Shown here piece after piece: positions 26,766 to 36,389 of a stretch of 64,000 bases of DNA. The position numbers and the translations under genes were made by a program. The notes beneath the pieces were generated by a model that searched no databases, was not told the origin of the DNA, and worked only from the letters and a program-made list of their open reading frames with translations. This stretch comes from Whitmania pigra (Eukaryota > Annelida > Clitellata > Hirudinida > Haemopidae), in the NCBI GenBank assembly GCA_021613335.1, contig JAJTWR010000431.1:558001-622000 (forward strand), read 5' to 3'. Numbering within the stretch: the stretch's first letter is position 1; each line of letters starts with the position of its first letter.

Positions 26766-28021
26766 GGCGCTGTCACGAGCCGCAAGAGGTGTCGAACATT
26801 CGCTTTGGTGGCCCCCACGAGCGACGCCACCGTCTCCCGGGCCAACTCCCCTTGGCGCAGGAGCGTTGCAGGCTTCGCGAGGAGGTCGCCCAACACCTCT
26901 GCGAGCTGCGCCGCGTCGCGCACCTGAATGCCCCCGCGCCCCAAGAGGAGTCGCACCGGCTCCGCGAAGTTGAAGGTGTACGGCCCGAAGAAGACCGGCT
27001 TTCCCTTGGCCGCTGGCTCAAGAATGTTTTGGCCGCCGCGCCGCACGAAGGAGCCGCCCACAAAGACCACCGTCGCGAAGTGGTAGAGCTGCGCTAACTC
27101 GCCGATGGTGTCGAGCACGACGACCGGTGAGCCCTCGCTGTTGCCCTGCGAACGAAGCGTCGCTGCGAAGCCGGCCGCACGGCAGAGCGCGAGAACTTTT
27201 TGCGCCCGCTCCACATAGCGCGGCGCGAGCACGAGCCGCAGCTCCGGAAAACGCCCGACGAGGCGCCGGTAGGCGTCGAGCAGCAGCTCCTCTTCCCCCC
27301 GGTGGGTGCTCCCGGCGAACAGCACTGGCGCGTCGGCCGGAAACCCAAACGGCGCAGCTCCCGTTGGCGCAACGGTCAAATCCACGAGCGCATCATACTT
27401 GCTGTCGCCGGTGACGAAGACCCGCTCCTCCGGAGCGCCGATGGCGAGAGCCCGGGCGCGCTGCTCCTCGCCGCGCAGGAGGAAGAGCGAGATTTCGGTG
27501 AGCGGATTGCCGATGAGCGCGAAGAGCAGCCGGTAGCGCCACAGGAAGCGCTGAGAGAAGTACCCGTTGGTTATCGCCACCTGCGCCCCGCTGCGCCGCG
27601 CCGCGTGGATGAGGTTTGGCCAGAGCTCCGCGTACTCAAGCACCAGCACCTTCGGGCGCATCGCCGCCATGGCTCGCCGTGTGGCGCCGAAGAGGTCCCA
27701 CGGCGCGTAGATGATGGCGTCGACGTCCTTCACAAGGCGCTCGCGAGCCATGAGCATCCCCGTGTTGGTGATGGTGGAGACGATGATGCACGCCTGCGGC
27801 AACTCGCGCCGCAGCCCGCGGATAATCGGCGCCAGTGCGAGCAAGTCGCCAGCGCTCGCGCCGTGGAGCCAAATGCGCGGGCCGGGCTTCTGGGGCAGGT
27901 CCTCCGGCTTGTACAGCCCGAAGCGCTGCCAGAAGCCCCCGCGGGTCTTCGGCGTCAGCGCCAGAATGGGCAGGAGGAGCAGGAAGAGCAGCCAGCTACC
28001 GAGGATATAGACGAGGCGCAT
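26762..28021 (-). CDS. waaA: 3-deoxy-D-manno-octulosonic acid (Kdo) transferase
   Basis: Adds Kdo to lipid IVA on the cytoplasmic face of the inner membrane. 419 residues with an N-terminal membrane anchor (LGSWLLFLLLLPILALT), the WaaA motif WLHGASAGDLLALAPI (proposed acidic catalytic position shifted to D), NGYFSQRF, VFVTGDSKYD, and in the donor domain FAGSTHRGEEELLLDAY and VFVGGSFVRRGGQNILEPA. The family usually has GASVGE; here the Glu is replaced by Asp in GASAGD, which deserves attention. It lies 20 bases after speA and overlaps the next glycosyltransferase by 4 bases. Confidence 0.93.
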   Translation of the reverse strand: MRLVYILGSWLLFLLLLPILALTPKTRGGFWQRFGLYKPEDLPQKPGPRIWLHGASAGDLLALAPIIRGLRRELPQACIIVSTITNTGMLMARERLVKDVDAIIYAPWDLFGATRRAMAAMRPKVLVLEYAELWPNLIHAARRSGAQVAITNGYFSQRFLWRYRLLFALIGNPLTEISLFLLRGEEQRARALAIGAPEERVFVTGDSKYDALVDLTVAPTGAAPFGFPADAPVLFAGSTHRGEEELLLDAYRRLVGRFPELRLVLAPRYVERAQKVLALCRAAGFAATLRSQGNSEGSPVVVLDTIGELAQLYHFATVVFVGGSFVRRGGQNILEPAAKGKPVFFGPYTFNFAEPVRLLLGRGGIQVRDAAQLAEVLGDLLAKPATLLRQGELARETVASLVGATKANVRHLLRLVTAP

Positions 28022-28041
28022 GCGCGCTCGGGGCTACTCTC

Positions 28042-30024
28042 TTACGAGCCCGTCGCGAGGTGCGGGGCCGTCGCGAGATGCGGAGTCGCTGCGGCGACGC
28101 CCTGCGCGTCCACCTCGCGCTCGATATAGGTGTACCCGGAGAGGCCAGTCTCGTAGGCGCGGAGAATCTGCCGCGACTCGTCGAGGGTGATGGCCCCTTT
28201 GCGGAACGCCCGCTCGGCGAGGTTCCGCACCCGCATCATGAGGTCGTCCTTGTTGTAGGCCACGTAGTTCAGCACCTCGGTGACTGAGTCGCCCTCGACG
28301 ACGCGGTCGATGAGGTAGCCACCGCCGGGTGCGAGGGACACTTGCACCGCGTGGGTGTCGCCGAACAGGTTGTGGAGGTCACCCAGAATTTCCTGGTAGG
28401 CGCCGACGAGAAAAATCCCTAGGTGGTACGCCTCGGAGTCGAGCGTGTGGAGTTCGAGGTCGTCCTTCACCTCGCGCTTGTCGATGAACTTCTCAATCTT
28501 CCCGTCGCTGTCGCAGGTGATGTCCGCGAGGACCACCCGCCGCGTCGGGCGCTCGCCCAAGCGGTGAATCGGCATCACCGGGAAGAGTTGGTTAATCGCC
28601 CAGCAGTCCGGCAGCGACTGGAAGACGCTGAAGTTGCAGTAGTAGGTGTCGGAGAGTTTGTGCTCCAGCGCCTCCAACTCTTCCGGGAGGTCTCCCAACT
28701 CCTGCGCGACCCGCAGCACCTTGTGGCAGATTGCCCAGAAGAGATTCTCCGCGAGCACCCGCTGCTCTAGCTTCAAGTGGCCAAGCGAGAAGAGGGTCAG
28801 CACCTCGTCTTTGTAGGCCTGCGCGTCGTGGTAGGTTTCGAGGAGATTCTTGTTCGTGAGCTCCCGGTAGGCGGCGTACAGGTTTCGGATGACCGAGTGC
28901 GCATCGTCCGGCGGAGAATTCGGCAGGCGCGGCGGGTCGAAGTCGGAGTTGCCCAGCACTTCGGTCACCAGCACCGCATGGTGCGCGACGACCGCGCGCC
29001 CAGACTCGGAGACCAAGTGCGGGTGCGGGACACCGGCCGCGTCACACACCTCCATCACCGAAAACACCACGTCGTTCGCGTACTCCTCGGTAGTGTAATT
29101 CATGGAGGAGGAGAAGTTCGTCTGCGAGCCGTCGTAGTCCACGCCGAGGCCGCCGCCGACGTCGAGGTACTTGAGCTGCGCGCCCATACGGTGCAGCTCC
29201 ACGTAGAAGCGCCCGACTTCGCGAAGCGCGTTCTTCACGTGGCGGATGCTCGAAATTTGGCTGCCCAAGTGGAAGTGCAGAAGCTCGAAGCAGTCGAGGA
29301 GGCCTGCCTCCTTGCACATGGAAATCGCTTCGACGAGTTCGCTCGATGACAGCCCGAACTTGGAGCGGTCGCCGCCGGAAGACTCCCACTTGCCCGAGCC
29401 CTTCGTCGAGAGCCGCACCCGCACGCCGAGGCAAGGGCGAATGTTGAGCCGCCGCGACACCTCCGCAATGAGCCGCAGCTCCGCGAGCTTCTCGACCACC
29501 AGCACCACCTTGCGCCCGAGCTTCGAGGCGAAGAGCGCGGTCTCCACGTACTCCTCGTCTTTGTAGCCGTTGCACACCACGAGCGCGTCGCTCTCTTCGA
29601 GGAGCGCCATCACCGCGAGGAGTTCCGGCTTGCTGCCGGCCTCAAGGCCGTAGTCGTAGGCGCGGCCCGCATCGACAATCTGCTCCACCACGAACCGGTG
29701 CTGGTTCACTTTAATCGGGTACACGCCCCGGTAGGAGCCGCGGTAGTTGTGCTCGGCAATCGCCTTGCGGAACGCCTCGTTCAGGTGCACCACTCGGTGC
29801 CGCAGCACATCGGTGAAGCGCACCAGCAGCGGGAGGTTGATGCCGCGCCGCTGCACTTCGTCGACGAGTTCCTTCAAGTCGAGGCTCGGTGTGCCCGGCC
29901 CGCCGGGGTGCATGCACACGTGCCCCTGCTCGTTGATGCCGAAGTACCCCGCCCCCCAGTGGCGGATGGAATAGGTTTCGATAGCGTCAGCAATGGTCCA
30001 ACGCTGTGGTGAATTCGAGGCCAT
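28042..30024 (-). CDS. speA: Biosynthetic arginine decarboxylase
   Basis: Makes agmatine from arginine as the first step of the agmatine route to putrescine. 660 residues, the usual SpeA size, fold-type III PLP enzyme. PLP lysine is K105 in VYPIKVNQHR. Also seen are GLEAGSKPELLAVMAL, the glycine-rich phosphate loop LDVGGGLGVDYDGS, and the C-terminal domain with LADITCDSDGKI around the second active-site cysteine. It sits 28 bases after the J-domain gene and 20 before waaA, so it is probably cotranscribed with both despite unrelated function. Confidence 0.95.
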   Translation of the reverse strand: MASNSPQRWTIADAIETYSIRHWGAGYFGINEQGHVCMHPGGPGTPSLDLKELVDEVQRRGINLPLLVRFTDVLRHRVVHLNEAFRKAIAEHNYRGSYRGVYPIKVNQHRFVVEQIVDAGRAYDYGLEAGSKPELLAVMALLEESDALVVCNGYKDEEYVETALFASKLGRKVVLVVEKLAELRLIAEVSRRLNIRPCLGVRVRLSTKGSGKWESSGGDRSKFGLSSSELVEAISMCKEAGLLDCFELLHFHLGSQISSIRHVKNALREVGRFYVELHRMGAQLKYLDVGGGLGVDYDGSQTNFSSSMNYTTEEYANDVVFSVMEVCDAAGVPHPHLVSESGRAVVAHHAVLVTEVLGNSDFDPPRLPNSPPDDAHSVIRNLYAAYRELTNKNLLETYHDAQAYKDEVLTLFSLGHLKLEQRVLAENLFWAICHKVLRVAQELGDLPEELEALEHKLSDTYYCNFSVFQSLPDCWAINQLFPVMPIHRLGERPTRRVVLADITCDSDGKIEKFIDKREVKDDLELHTLDSEAYHLGIFLVGAYQEILGDLHNLFGDTHAVQVSLAPGGGYLIDRVVEGDSVTEVLNYVAYNKDDLMMRVRNLAERAFRKGAITLDESRQILRAYETGLSGYTYIEREVDAQGVAAATPHLATAPHLATGS

Positions 30025-30052
30025 AGTCCGTCACCGCCTAGCAAAAATCAGG

Positions 30053-30688
30053 CTATCGTGCCTTGTTACTAACCCGCGCCAAGGCGTCCCGGACGCGTTC
30101 GACTGCCGCCTGAAAATCGGAGTTTCCCGTTTCAAAACTTATCGCCGACCGTAGCGCAGCTTGCGCCCCACGAACATCCCCGTTGCTCCCGGCAGTCATA
30201 ATCGTCTTGAGGTAGGCGCGGGTGCGCGGGTCCGTACAAGCACGTACAGCTTTTCGCAAGGCGTCGCGCACATCCGGGTCGCCGGTGATGTCGACCGCCG
30301 CCGGGGCTTGGGACTGCTTCGACGCGAGCCAAGCGTCGTATTCCTGCCGCCGACCGTGGTCGCGGAGCACGTAGTAGGCCTCGGTCATCCGCTTATAGAT
30401 ATTGTAGAGGAGCCGCTTGGCGCTATCGTCGCGCAGGTGAAAAAACCGGTCGGGGTGGAAGCCCCGGCTCTCGTGGAAAAACGCCTTCTGAATGTCCTGC
30501 TGGGTGGCGCTTTGCTCGACGCAGAGTATCTCGTAGAAGTTTCGCCCCTTGGTGGAGCGATCGAATGCGATGAGGCTCGCGAGCTGCTCCCCGGAGAGCG
30601 AGCCCAAAGAACTCGTGGGAATAGTTGGCCGAACCGGAGTCGCGCGCGCTTCGGGAACGTCATCCTCCTCATGTGTCGTAGGTTGCAT
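30053..30688 (-). CDS. J-domain protein, probable partner of the adjacent Hsp70
   Basis: 211 residues. A DnaJ-like J domain spans about 50-115: FYEILCVEQSATQQDIQKAF, the HPD tripeptide at 78-80 (GFHPDRFF), then a helix with TEAYYVLRDHGRRQEYDAWL. HPD is the residue set that stimulates Hsp70 ATPase. There is no G/F region or zinc-binding domain. The C-terminal 90 residues form a helical tail with no recognised domain. It begins 6 bases after the Hsp70 stop, so the two are a dedicated chaperone pair by context. It is not the main DnaJ. Confidence 0.85.
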   Translation of the reverse strand: MQPTTHEEDDVPEARATPVRPTIPTSSLGSLSGEQLASLIAFDRSTKGRNFYEILCVEQSATQQDIQKAFFHESRGFHPDRFFHLRDDSAKRLLYNIYKRMTEAYYVLRDHGRRQEYDAWLASKQSQAPAAVDITGDPDVRDALRKAVRACTDPRTRAYLKTIMTAGSNGDVRGAQAALRSAISFETGNSDFQAAVERVRDALARVSNKAR

Positions 30689-30694
30689 ATCCCG

Positions 30695-32320
30695 TCAGTC
30701 CGAGGGAAGCGCTGGGGTGGCCCAAGACCCTTCGACTTGTTCGACTTGTCGCCCGGCAAGTTCCGAGCGCTTCATCGCCGCGATAGAGCTCTGGATGTCG
30801 GCTTCGGTGAGGCCCGAGGAGAGACGGATGGTCGTCATCGCTCGCTGGCCAGTTTCGAGGTCGGTTGCCGATACATTGACGATACCGTTGGCGTCGATTT
30901 CAAAGGCGACGCTGATCTGCACTTCGCCGCGCAAGGCCACGCGAAACCCGGTGAACTCAAATTCGCCGAGGAATTCGCAGTACTCCACCTGGCTGTCGTC
31001 GCCTTGGTAGATGCGAATCTTCACCTTGTCTTGGCCGTCGCGACTCGTGGTGAAGGTCTTGGACTGCTCGATGGGAATCGGCGCGTTTTTGTCGATGATC
31101 TTCTCGGAGTAGCCCCCGACCGTTCCCACGCGCAGCGGGAGCGGCGTCACGTCGATGAGGAAGGTCTCGGTCTTTTCGTCGAGCAGCGCGTGCGCCTGCA
31201 GGGCTGCGCCGATGGCGACGGCCTGGTCCGGGTTCACCCCGGTGACCGGCTCGCGCCCGAAGTAGAAGCGCACCGACTCAGCGACAATCGGCAAACGGGT
31301 CGGGCCGCCGACGAGCACCACCGCGTCCAAGTCTCCGGCGGTGATTTTCGCCGCTTGGATTGCTTCGTCGCAAACCTTGAAGGTCTTCTGCACCAAGTCG
31401 CCGATCAGCTTGTCGAAGACTTCCTTCGTGAGTCGATTCTTGAGGTCGAGCACCGTGCCGGCTTTGTCGCGGCAAATTCGGGGGCAGTGGATCTCGGCCA
31501 GGCCCTTTTCTCCCACGCGAATCTTCGCGGCCTCGGCGGCCTCGCGGAGGAGCTGGATGCAGTAGGTGTTCTTGGTGAGGTCGAGCTTGGTCTGCTTGAG
31601 GAATTCCTCGGCAAGCCAAGTGATGATGCGGTTGTCGAAGTCGTCGCCGCCTAAGTAGGTGTCGCCCGCCGTCGAGATGACCTCGAACACGTCTTTGCCG
31701 ATGTCGAGGATAGAGATGTCGAAGGTACCGCCGCCGAGATCGTACACCGCGATGCGATCGTTGATGGACCGCCCGAACCCCACCGCGAGCGCCGCGGCCG
31801 TCGGCTCGTTGATGATCCGCAGCACTTCTAAGCCGGCGATGCGACCGGCATCTTTCGTCGCCTGGCGCTGGTTGTCATTGAAGTAGGCCGGGACCGTAAT
31901 CACCGCCTTGTTCACCGGGCGTTCGAGGTAGCTCTCGGCAATGGCCTTCATCTCTTTCAAGACGAACGCTGAAAGCTCTGAGGGCGAATAGGTTTTCCCG
32001 CGCACTTCAATCCGCACGCCGTTGTTCGGCCCCTCGACGATGCGGTAGGGCATGAACTTTTGCGCCTTCTTCACCTCTTCCGAAACGAAGAAGCGGCCGA
32101 TGAGGCGCTTCACCGAGTAGACGGTGTGGTCCGCGTTTTGGACCATCGCCTTCTTCGCGGCGTTGCCCACGAGCACGGTCCCGTTCGCCAAGAACGAAAC
32201 CACCGACGCGTGGGTCAGCTCACCCCATTCATTGGGTATGACCACCGGCTGTCCGTCGATGATCACGGCTACGCAGGAGTAGGAGTTCCCTAAGTCTATG
32301 CCGATTGCGATATCGCTCAT
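30695..32320 (-). CDS. Hsp70-family chaperone lacking the C-terminal lid
   Basis: 541 residues, about 100 shorter than DnaK. The ATPase domain is complete: [13 protein letters not shown] (phosphate 1), [18 protein letters not shown] (phosphate 2), [12 protein letters not shown] (adenosine) and the linker region near 385. The substrate-binding beta domain follows ([12 protein letters not shown]). The protein ends soon after [20 protein letters not shown], where the helical lid would begin. Such short Hsp70s resemble HscC-type specialised chaperones. The next gene is a J-domain protein, the presumed cochaperone. No heat-shock operator is seen upstream. Confidence 0.9.
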   Translation of the reverse strand: MSDIAIGIDLGNSYSCVAVIIDGQPVVIPNEWGELTHASVVSFLANGTVLVGNAAKKAMVQNADHTVYSVKRLIGRFFVSEEVKKAQKFMPYRIVEGPNNGVRIEVRGKTYSPSELSAFVLKEMKAIAESYLERPVNKAVITVPAYFNDNQRQATKDAGRIAGLEVLRIINEPTAAALAVGFGRSINDRIAVYDLGGGTFDISILDIGKDVFEVISTAGDTYLGGDDFDNRIITWLAEEFLKQTKLDLTKNTYCIQLLREAAEAAKIRVGEKGLAEIHCPRICRDKAGTVLDLKNRLTKEVFDKLIGDLVQKTFKVCDEAIQAAKITAGDLDAVVLVGGPTRLPIVAESVRFYFGREPVTGVNPDQAVAIGAALQAHALLDEKTETFLIDVTPLPLRVGTVGGYSEKIIDKNAPIPIEQSKTFTTSRDGQDKVKIRIYQGDDSQVEYCEFLGEFEFTGFRVALRGEVQISVAFEIDANGIVNVSATDLETGQRAMTTIRLSSGLTEADIQSSIAAMKRSELAGRQVEQVEGSWATPALPSD

Positions 32321-32425
32321 GGACGAGATGTACGCATTCTTACCATCCCTGCGGATCGGGCACCACTACACTTATCCATGAGAAGAATTTTTTCCCGTTG
32401 AAAAAAACTTCGAGGAGTTCTGACG

Positions 32426-33331
32426 TTAGCTTGGCTGGCCTTCGTTGTTGAACGGGAACGTCTTCAGCGTCTCGAGCACCAACTGCACTGCCCGCGACAG
32501 GTATTTCCCTTTGCGCTTCAGAATCGCGATGGGGCGCGTGTAGGGACCACCGACGAGTTCCCGAGCGACCAGCGTGCCCAAGTTGCTCTCATGGGCGACC
32601 GCCGCCTGTGGCAACACAGACAGCCCAAGTCCGAGTTCGATGCCCCGTTTGATGGTCTCGACATTGTCGATTTCCAGGTTCGGATGCAGTTCGACCCCGT
32701 GCTCCCGGAAGAGCTTGTCGATGCCGCGCCGAGAAGGAGCCTCTCGATCGAAGCCGATGAACGGCTCCTCTTGGAGCTCTGCCATTTCCACTTGGCTCTT
32801 CGACGCCAGGGGGTGCTTGGGATTCATGACCACCACCAGCCGGTCTTCCCGGAACGGCACGATGTCCACACCAGCGCGCGCTTGGGGGTATGCGACGATC
32901 CCGATGTCTGCCGCACCGAGGAGGATATCGTCGTAGACCTGCTCCGAGCGCCGGTAGGCCAGCCGGAATGTGATGGTCGGATACTTGCGCAAAATCTCCT
33001 TTTGAAAGGAATGCAGCTCATGGAGTCCAACGGTGTAAATTGCAGAGAGAGTGCAGGTTCCCGAAACCTGCACATCCTGTTCCCGAAGCTCGCTCTCCAT
33101 CTCATCGAAGCGGCCGAGAATCTCCTTTGCACACCGAAAAAGGCGCTCCCCGGCGGTAGTTGGAGCCACTTGGCGGGAGCTGCGGGATAGGAGTTTCTGT
33201 TGGTAACGTGTCTCAAGTGCCCGAATCTGCTGGCTCACAGCAGACTGGGTGACGTGGTTGAGGCGCGCTGCACGAGAGAAAGAGCCCGTATTGACGACAT
33301 CGACGAACATCTTGAGGGACTCGAGCTGCAC
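32426..33331 (-). CDS. LysR-family transcriptional regulator
   Basis: 301 residues. The N-terminal winged helix-turn-helix reads MQLESLKMFVDVVNTGSFSR followed by VTQSAVSQQIRALE (about 1-60), the standard LysR pattern. The effector-binding domain (about 90-295) includes GTCTLSAIYTVGLHEL and a DIGIVAYPQA ligand-pocket segment. It has a CysB/CbbR-like general form, but the ligand cannot be told. Its promoter lies in the AT-rich 33332-33427 region. No divergent partner gene is adjacent, so the target is unknown. Confidence 0.9.
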   Translation of the reverse strand: MQLESLKMFVDVVNTGSFSRAARLNHVTQSAVSQQIRALETRYQQKLLSRSSRQVAPTTAGERLFRCAKEILGRFDEMESELREQDVQVSGTCTLSAIYTVGLHELHSFQKEILRKYPTITFRLAYRRSEQVYDDILLGAADIGIVAYPQARAGVDIVPFREDRLVVVMNPKHPLASKSQVEMAELQEEPFIGFDREAPSRRGIDKLFREHGVELHPNLEIDNVETIKRGIELGLGLSVLPQAAVAHESNLGTLVARELVGGPYTRPIAILKRKGKYLSRAVQLVLETLKTFPFNNEGQPS

Positions 33332-33427
33332 TATGAAGCTCCTTCGTATGGCAAACGATAAATATGATGCAAAATTATTCTCCCAAGTATAAGGAAATCT
33401 TCAGTATGCCACGCGCATTCAATGAGT

Positions 33428-34546
33428 TCAATGAATTTCGTGGGTTGGCAAACCCCTCTGCGCCAGGAGTTTGACTTTGCTCTCTTTGCTGAGTGCGCGG
33501 CCGTCCCCAGCACTGGTTGTTCCTTCCAAGCGTACGAGATCTCCACGCAAAAGCTCACAGAAAACGACATTGTCCGGAGTGTTATTCTTATCGGCGAGGG
33601 CGAGGCCCATTCGGCCCGAAGGCCCACAACCCATGCGGCGCTGACGCCCTTTTCCGGGAAGCGCCTCGGAGACAATTCGATACACCTCCCCAGAAGGTGG
33701 ATCTGCCCAGGGCTCCCCTTTCGGGGCCAACACTAAGTAAGCGAATTTCAGGGCTTCCTTCCGAAGCCCGGCAGCACGAGCGATGTCGAGGGTGAGGGTC
33801 GGTGGCTCCCAGTCCCGCTCCGCGTGGCACCAGTCGCTGTGCCGGGCGAGCGCCGGGCAAGCCCCCCGAAAGAGACACGGCGCCCGCACCGCGTAGCCGC
33901 GCTCGACGAGCACATCCCGTACCGCGAGCAACTCCCGAGAGGTTTCCCGGAGCGCAGGCTCGATGACGACGAGCGAGCCGCCGGGGCGCAGCTTCGCGGC
34001 GGCGGTTTCCAAAAGCGCCGCACGTGCAGCCGCCGGTCGACCGCGCAGTTCATTCAAGAAATGCCCCGCCAGAATGAGGTCGAACTGACCGTCGGGCAGT
34101 TGCCCGCCAACGCTCCAAGCGCGCGCCTGCAGCGGCGATTTTGCCGCTTGGGCAAGTTCCCGGGCGAGCGAGAGGGCGGGCTTACTGCGGTCGACAGCAA
34201 TCACCGACCCGGCTCCCGCATCGAGGGCCGCAAATCCGAGCGGGCCCGGTCCCGAAGCGATATCGAGCGCGCTCGTCGGGCGCGCCCGCAGCTCTCCCAA
34301 CACCGAGCGGCCCTGGGCGTAGCTAATTGGCCAATAGAAGAGCAGATACGCGCCGAGCAGCTCCGGGTCGTCGAGGTAGCGTTCCCCCGCGAGACTTCGC
34401 TCGCCGGTGAGTCCAGCCCGCAGTCGCTCCACACCGCGAGCGACGGTGCGCACTTCCCGCGGGCTCAACGGCGCGTCGCCGCGCCCTCGACGCCAAAGTC
34501 GCACGAGCCGCGGAATCCAGCGCGCGAGAGCGTCCTCAGAAGACAT
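33428..34546 (-). CDS. Rsm22-family methyltransferase (small-subunit rRNA type)
   Basis: 372 residues. A class I methyltransferase domain is shown by DIASGPGPLGFAALDAGA (95-112, SAM loop), DLILAGHFLNEL and LRPGGSLVVIEPA. The Rsm22/METTL17 cysteine pattern follows: C224 (APCLF), C230 (GACP), C240 (SDWCHAERDW), plus a later Cys in MGCGPSG. In the mitochondrial relatives these bind a 4Fe-4S cluster and the protein acts on the small ribosomal subunit. Function in bacteria is poorly known, so the assignment is by family only. It is transcribed away from the ABC operon at 34597. Confidence 0.8.
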   Translation of the reverse strand: MSSEDALARWIPRLVRLWRRGRGDAPLSPREVRTVARGVERLRAGLTGERSLAGERYLDDPELLGAYLLFYWPISYAQGRSVLGELRARPTSALDIASGPGPLGFAALDAGAGSVIAVDRSKPALSLARELAQAAKSPLQARAWSVGGQLPDGQFDLILAGHFLNELRGRPAAARAALLETAAAKLRPGGSLVVIEPALRETSRELLAVRDVLVERGYAVRAPCLFRGACPALARHSDWCHAERDWEPPTLTLDIARAAGLRKEALKFAYLVLAPKGEPWADPPSGEVYRIVSEALPGKGRQRRMGCGPSGRMGLALADKNNTPDNVVFCELLRGDLVRLEGTTSAGDGRALSKESKVKLLAQRGLPTHEIH

Positions 34547-34596
34547 GCTCCTCGCATAACAGAGGCAAGAATCTAGCGTTACGATAGAAACGCCGC

Positions 34597-35580
34597 GTGA
34601 TTGAGGTTCGCGAGCTCACCAAACATTACCGAGTCCATGAGCGGCAACCGGGAATCCTCTCGGCGATGCGGTCGCTCTTTCGTCGCAAAACGCGCACGGT
34701 GAAAGCCGTGGACGGCATTTCGTTCTCCATCGCTTCTGGCGAACGGGTCGGCTTCCTCGGGCCCAACGGCGCTGGCAAGACGACCACCCTGAAGATGCTC
34801 GCGGGACTCTTGCACCCGACGAGCGGATCGGTGTCTGTGGACGGCCATCGCCCGGAGCTTCGGGAAGAAGCGTACCTGAAGCACATCATGTTGGTGATGG
34901 GCCAGAAGCAGCAGCTCCTGTGGGATCTCCCGCCGATGGAGACAATTGAGTTAAACCGCGCCATCTACGACATCCCGACGCCGGAGTTTCGAAGCCGCCT
35001 CGACGAACTGGTGGCGCTCCTCGAATTAGAGCCTCTCCTCTACAAGCCCACCCGCCAGCTCTCGCTTGGCGAGCGCATGAAGTGCGAGCTCGCGGTTGCG
35101 CTCCTGCACGGGCCAAAAGTGCTCTTCCTCGACGAGCCGACCATCGGCCTCGACGCGTCGATGCAGATTGCGCTGCGCAGCTTCATCCTCCGCTACAACG
35201 AGCGCCACCAAGCGACCATCATCCTCACCTCACACGATATGGACGACGTCGCTGCGCTCTGCCCGCGGGTCGTCGTCATCGACCACGGGCACATCGTCTT
35301 CGACGGCCCCATCCCCGACCTCGTGCAACGCATTCGGCCGGAAAAGCGCGTCACCCTGCGCTTCTCGCGGGTGGTGGAGCGCAGCGAGCTTTCGGGCTTA
35401 AGCGACATCATCGACGAGCGCCCCGGTGAAGTCGTCATTCAGATTCCCCGCAGCGAGGTAAGCCGCGTCGTGTCCGATGCGCTCGCCCGCCTGCCGGTGG
35501 TCGACTTGAACGTCGAAAACCCGCCGCTCGAAGAGGTGATGAGCGAGCTGTTCTCGCGCCGCACGGAGGGCCCGGCGTGA
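34597..35580 (+). CDS. ABC transporter ATP-binding protein
   Basis: 327 residues from a GTG start. Walker A GPNGAGKTT (55-63), Q-loop in VMGQKQQLLWD, signature RQLSLGERMKCELA, Walker B VLFLDEPTIGLD and H-loop LTSHDMDD are all present. The C-terminal 80 residues form an extension seen in ABC-2 exporters. The stop overlaps the GTG of the first permease by 4 bases. With the two PF06182-type permeases it makes a complete exporter of unknown substrate. Confidence 0.93.
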   Translation: MIEVRELTKHYRVHERQPGILSAMRSLFRRKTRTVKAVDGISFSIASGERVGFLGPNGAGKTTTLKMLAGLLHPTSGSVSVDGHRPELREEAYLKHIMLVMGQKQQLLWDLPPMETIELNRAIYDIPTPEFRSRLDELVALLELEPLLYKPTRQLSLGERMKCELAVALLHGPKVLFLDEPTIGLDASMQIALRSFILRYNERHQATIILTSHDMDDVAALCPRVVVIDHGHIVFDGPIPDLVQRIRPEKRVTLRFSRVVERSELSGLSDIIDERPGEVVIQIPRSEVSRVVSDALARLPVVDLNVENPPLEEVMSELFSRRTEGPA

Positions 35581-36389
35581 GGCACGTCTCCCGCCTCGCC
35601 TACGCGCTCTTCCGGGTGGGCTTCGCCGAGTCGGTGGCCTACCGCGCCGAGATACTGGTCTGGGTGCTCTCCACCACGATGCCCTTCGTGATGCTGATGC
35701 TCTGGAGCGCGGTCGCCGAGGGTTCGCCGGTCATCGACGCGCGCGGACAGAGTTGGAACAACGGCGCCTTCGTCGCCTATTTCCTGTGCGTCTTCGTCGT
35801 GCGACAAATCATCGCCTGCTGGGCCGCCTGGGAAATCGCCCAGGAGATTCGCAGCGGGCAGCTCGCCATGCGGCTCTTGCGCCCGGTACACCCGCTCTGG
35901 GGGTACATGGCGACGAATCTCTCGTACCTCCCCATCCGGGCGCTCATCGCCGCGCCGGTCGTCGTGGTGCTGCTGCTCTCTCCAGGGGCGGCATTTCTGA
36001 CCCGCAGTCCAGTTATGTGGGTCGCTACGTTCTTCTCCATCATCGGCGCCTGGGCCATCGGCTTCTTCATCAACGTGGCCATCGGCGGCTTGAGCTTCTT
36101 CATCGAGCAGTCGCAGCCGATTATGGAGCTGTACTTCGCCACCTTTGTCGCCTTCTCCGGCTACCTCATTCCCATGACGCTCTACCCGGAGTGGCTGCGC
36201 GACATCCTCAACTACCTGCCCTTCCGCTTCCAAATTGGACTCCCGGTCGAACTCGCCACCGGCGCAGTCCCGATGGAACTGCTGCCACGGGTACTCGCCG
36301 CGCAGTGGGGGTGGGTCCTCGCGCTCGCGCTCATCGGCGCGGCCCTCTGGCGCATGGGGGCAAAGCGCTTCCAAGCCTACGGAGGGTGA
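35577..36389 (+). CDS. ABC-2 type permease (first of a pair)
   Basis: 270 residues with about six membrane helices (for example 28-45, 60-82, 115-133, 140-165, 175-200 and 235-255). The start GTG overlaps the ATPase stop (GTGA). The loop ENGQ-like region is replaced by EIAQEIRSGQLAMRLLRPVHPLWG, the conserved cytoplasmic motif of ABC2_membrane_6 (PF06182, old DUF990) proteins. It pairs with the next permease. The transported substrate is not evident. Confidence 0.87.
   Translation: MRHVSRLAYALFRVGFAESVAYRAEILVWVLSTTMPFVMLMLWSAVAEGSPVIDARGQSWNNGAFVAYFLCVFVVRQIIACWAAWEIAQEIRSGQLAMRLLRPVHPLWGYMATNLSYLPIRALIAAPVVVVLLLSPGAAFLTRSPVMWVATFFSIIGAWAIGFFINVAIGGLSFFIEQSQPIMELYFATFVAFSGYLIPMTLYPEWLRDILNYLPFRFQIGLPVELATGAVPMELLPRVLAAQWGWVLALALIGAALWRMGAKRFQAYGG

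Noticed and set aside
35753..36385. In-frame extension before the second ABC permease
   Set aside because: It overlaps the first permease in another frame; GTG 36386 gives the normal GTGA-coupled start.
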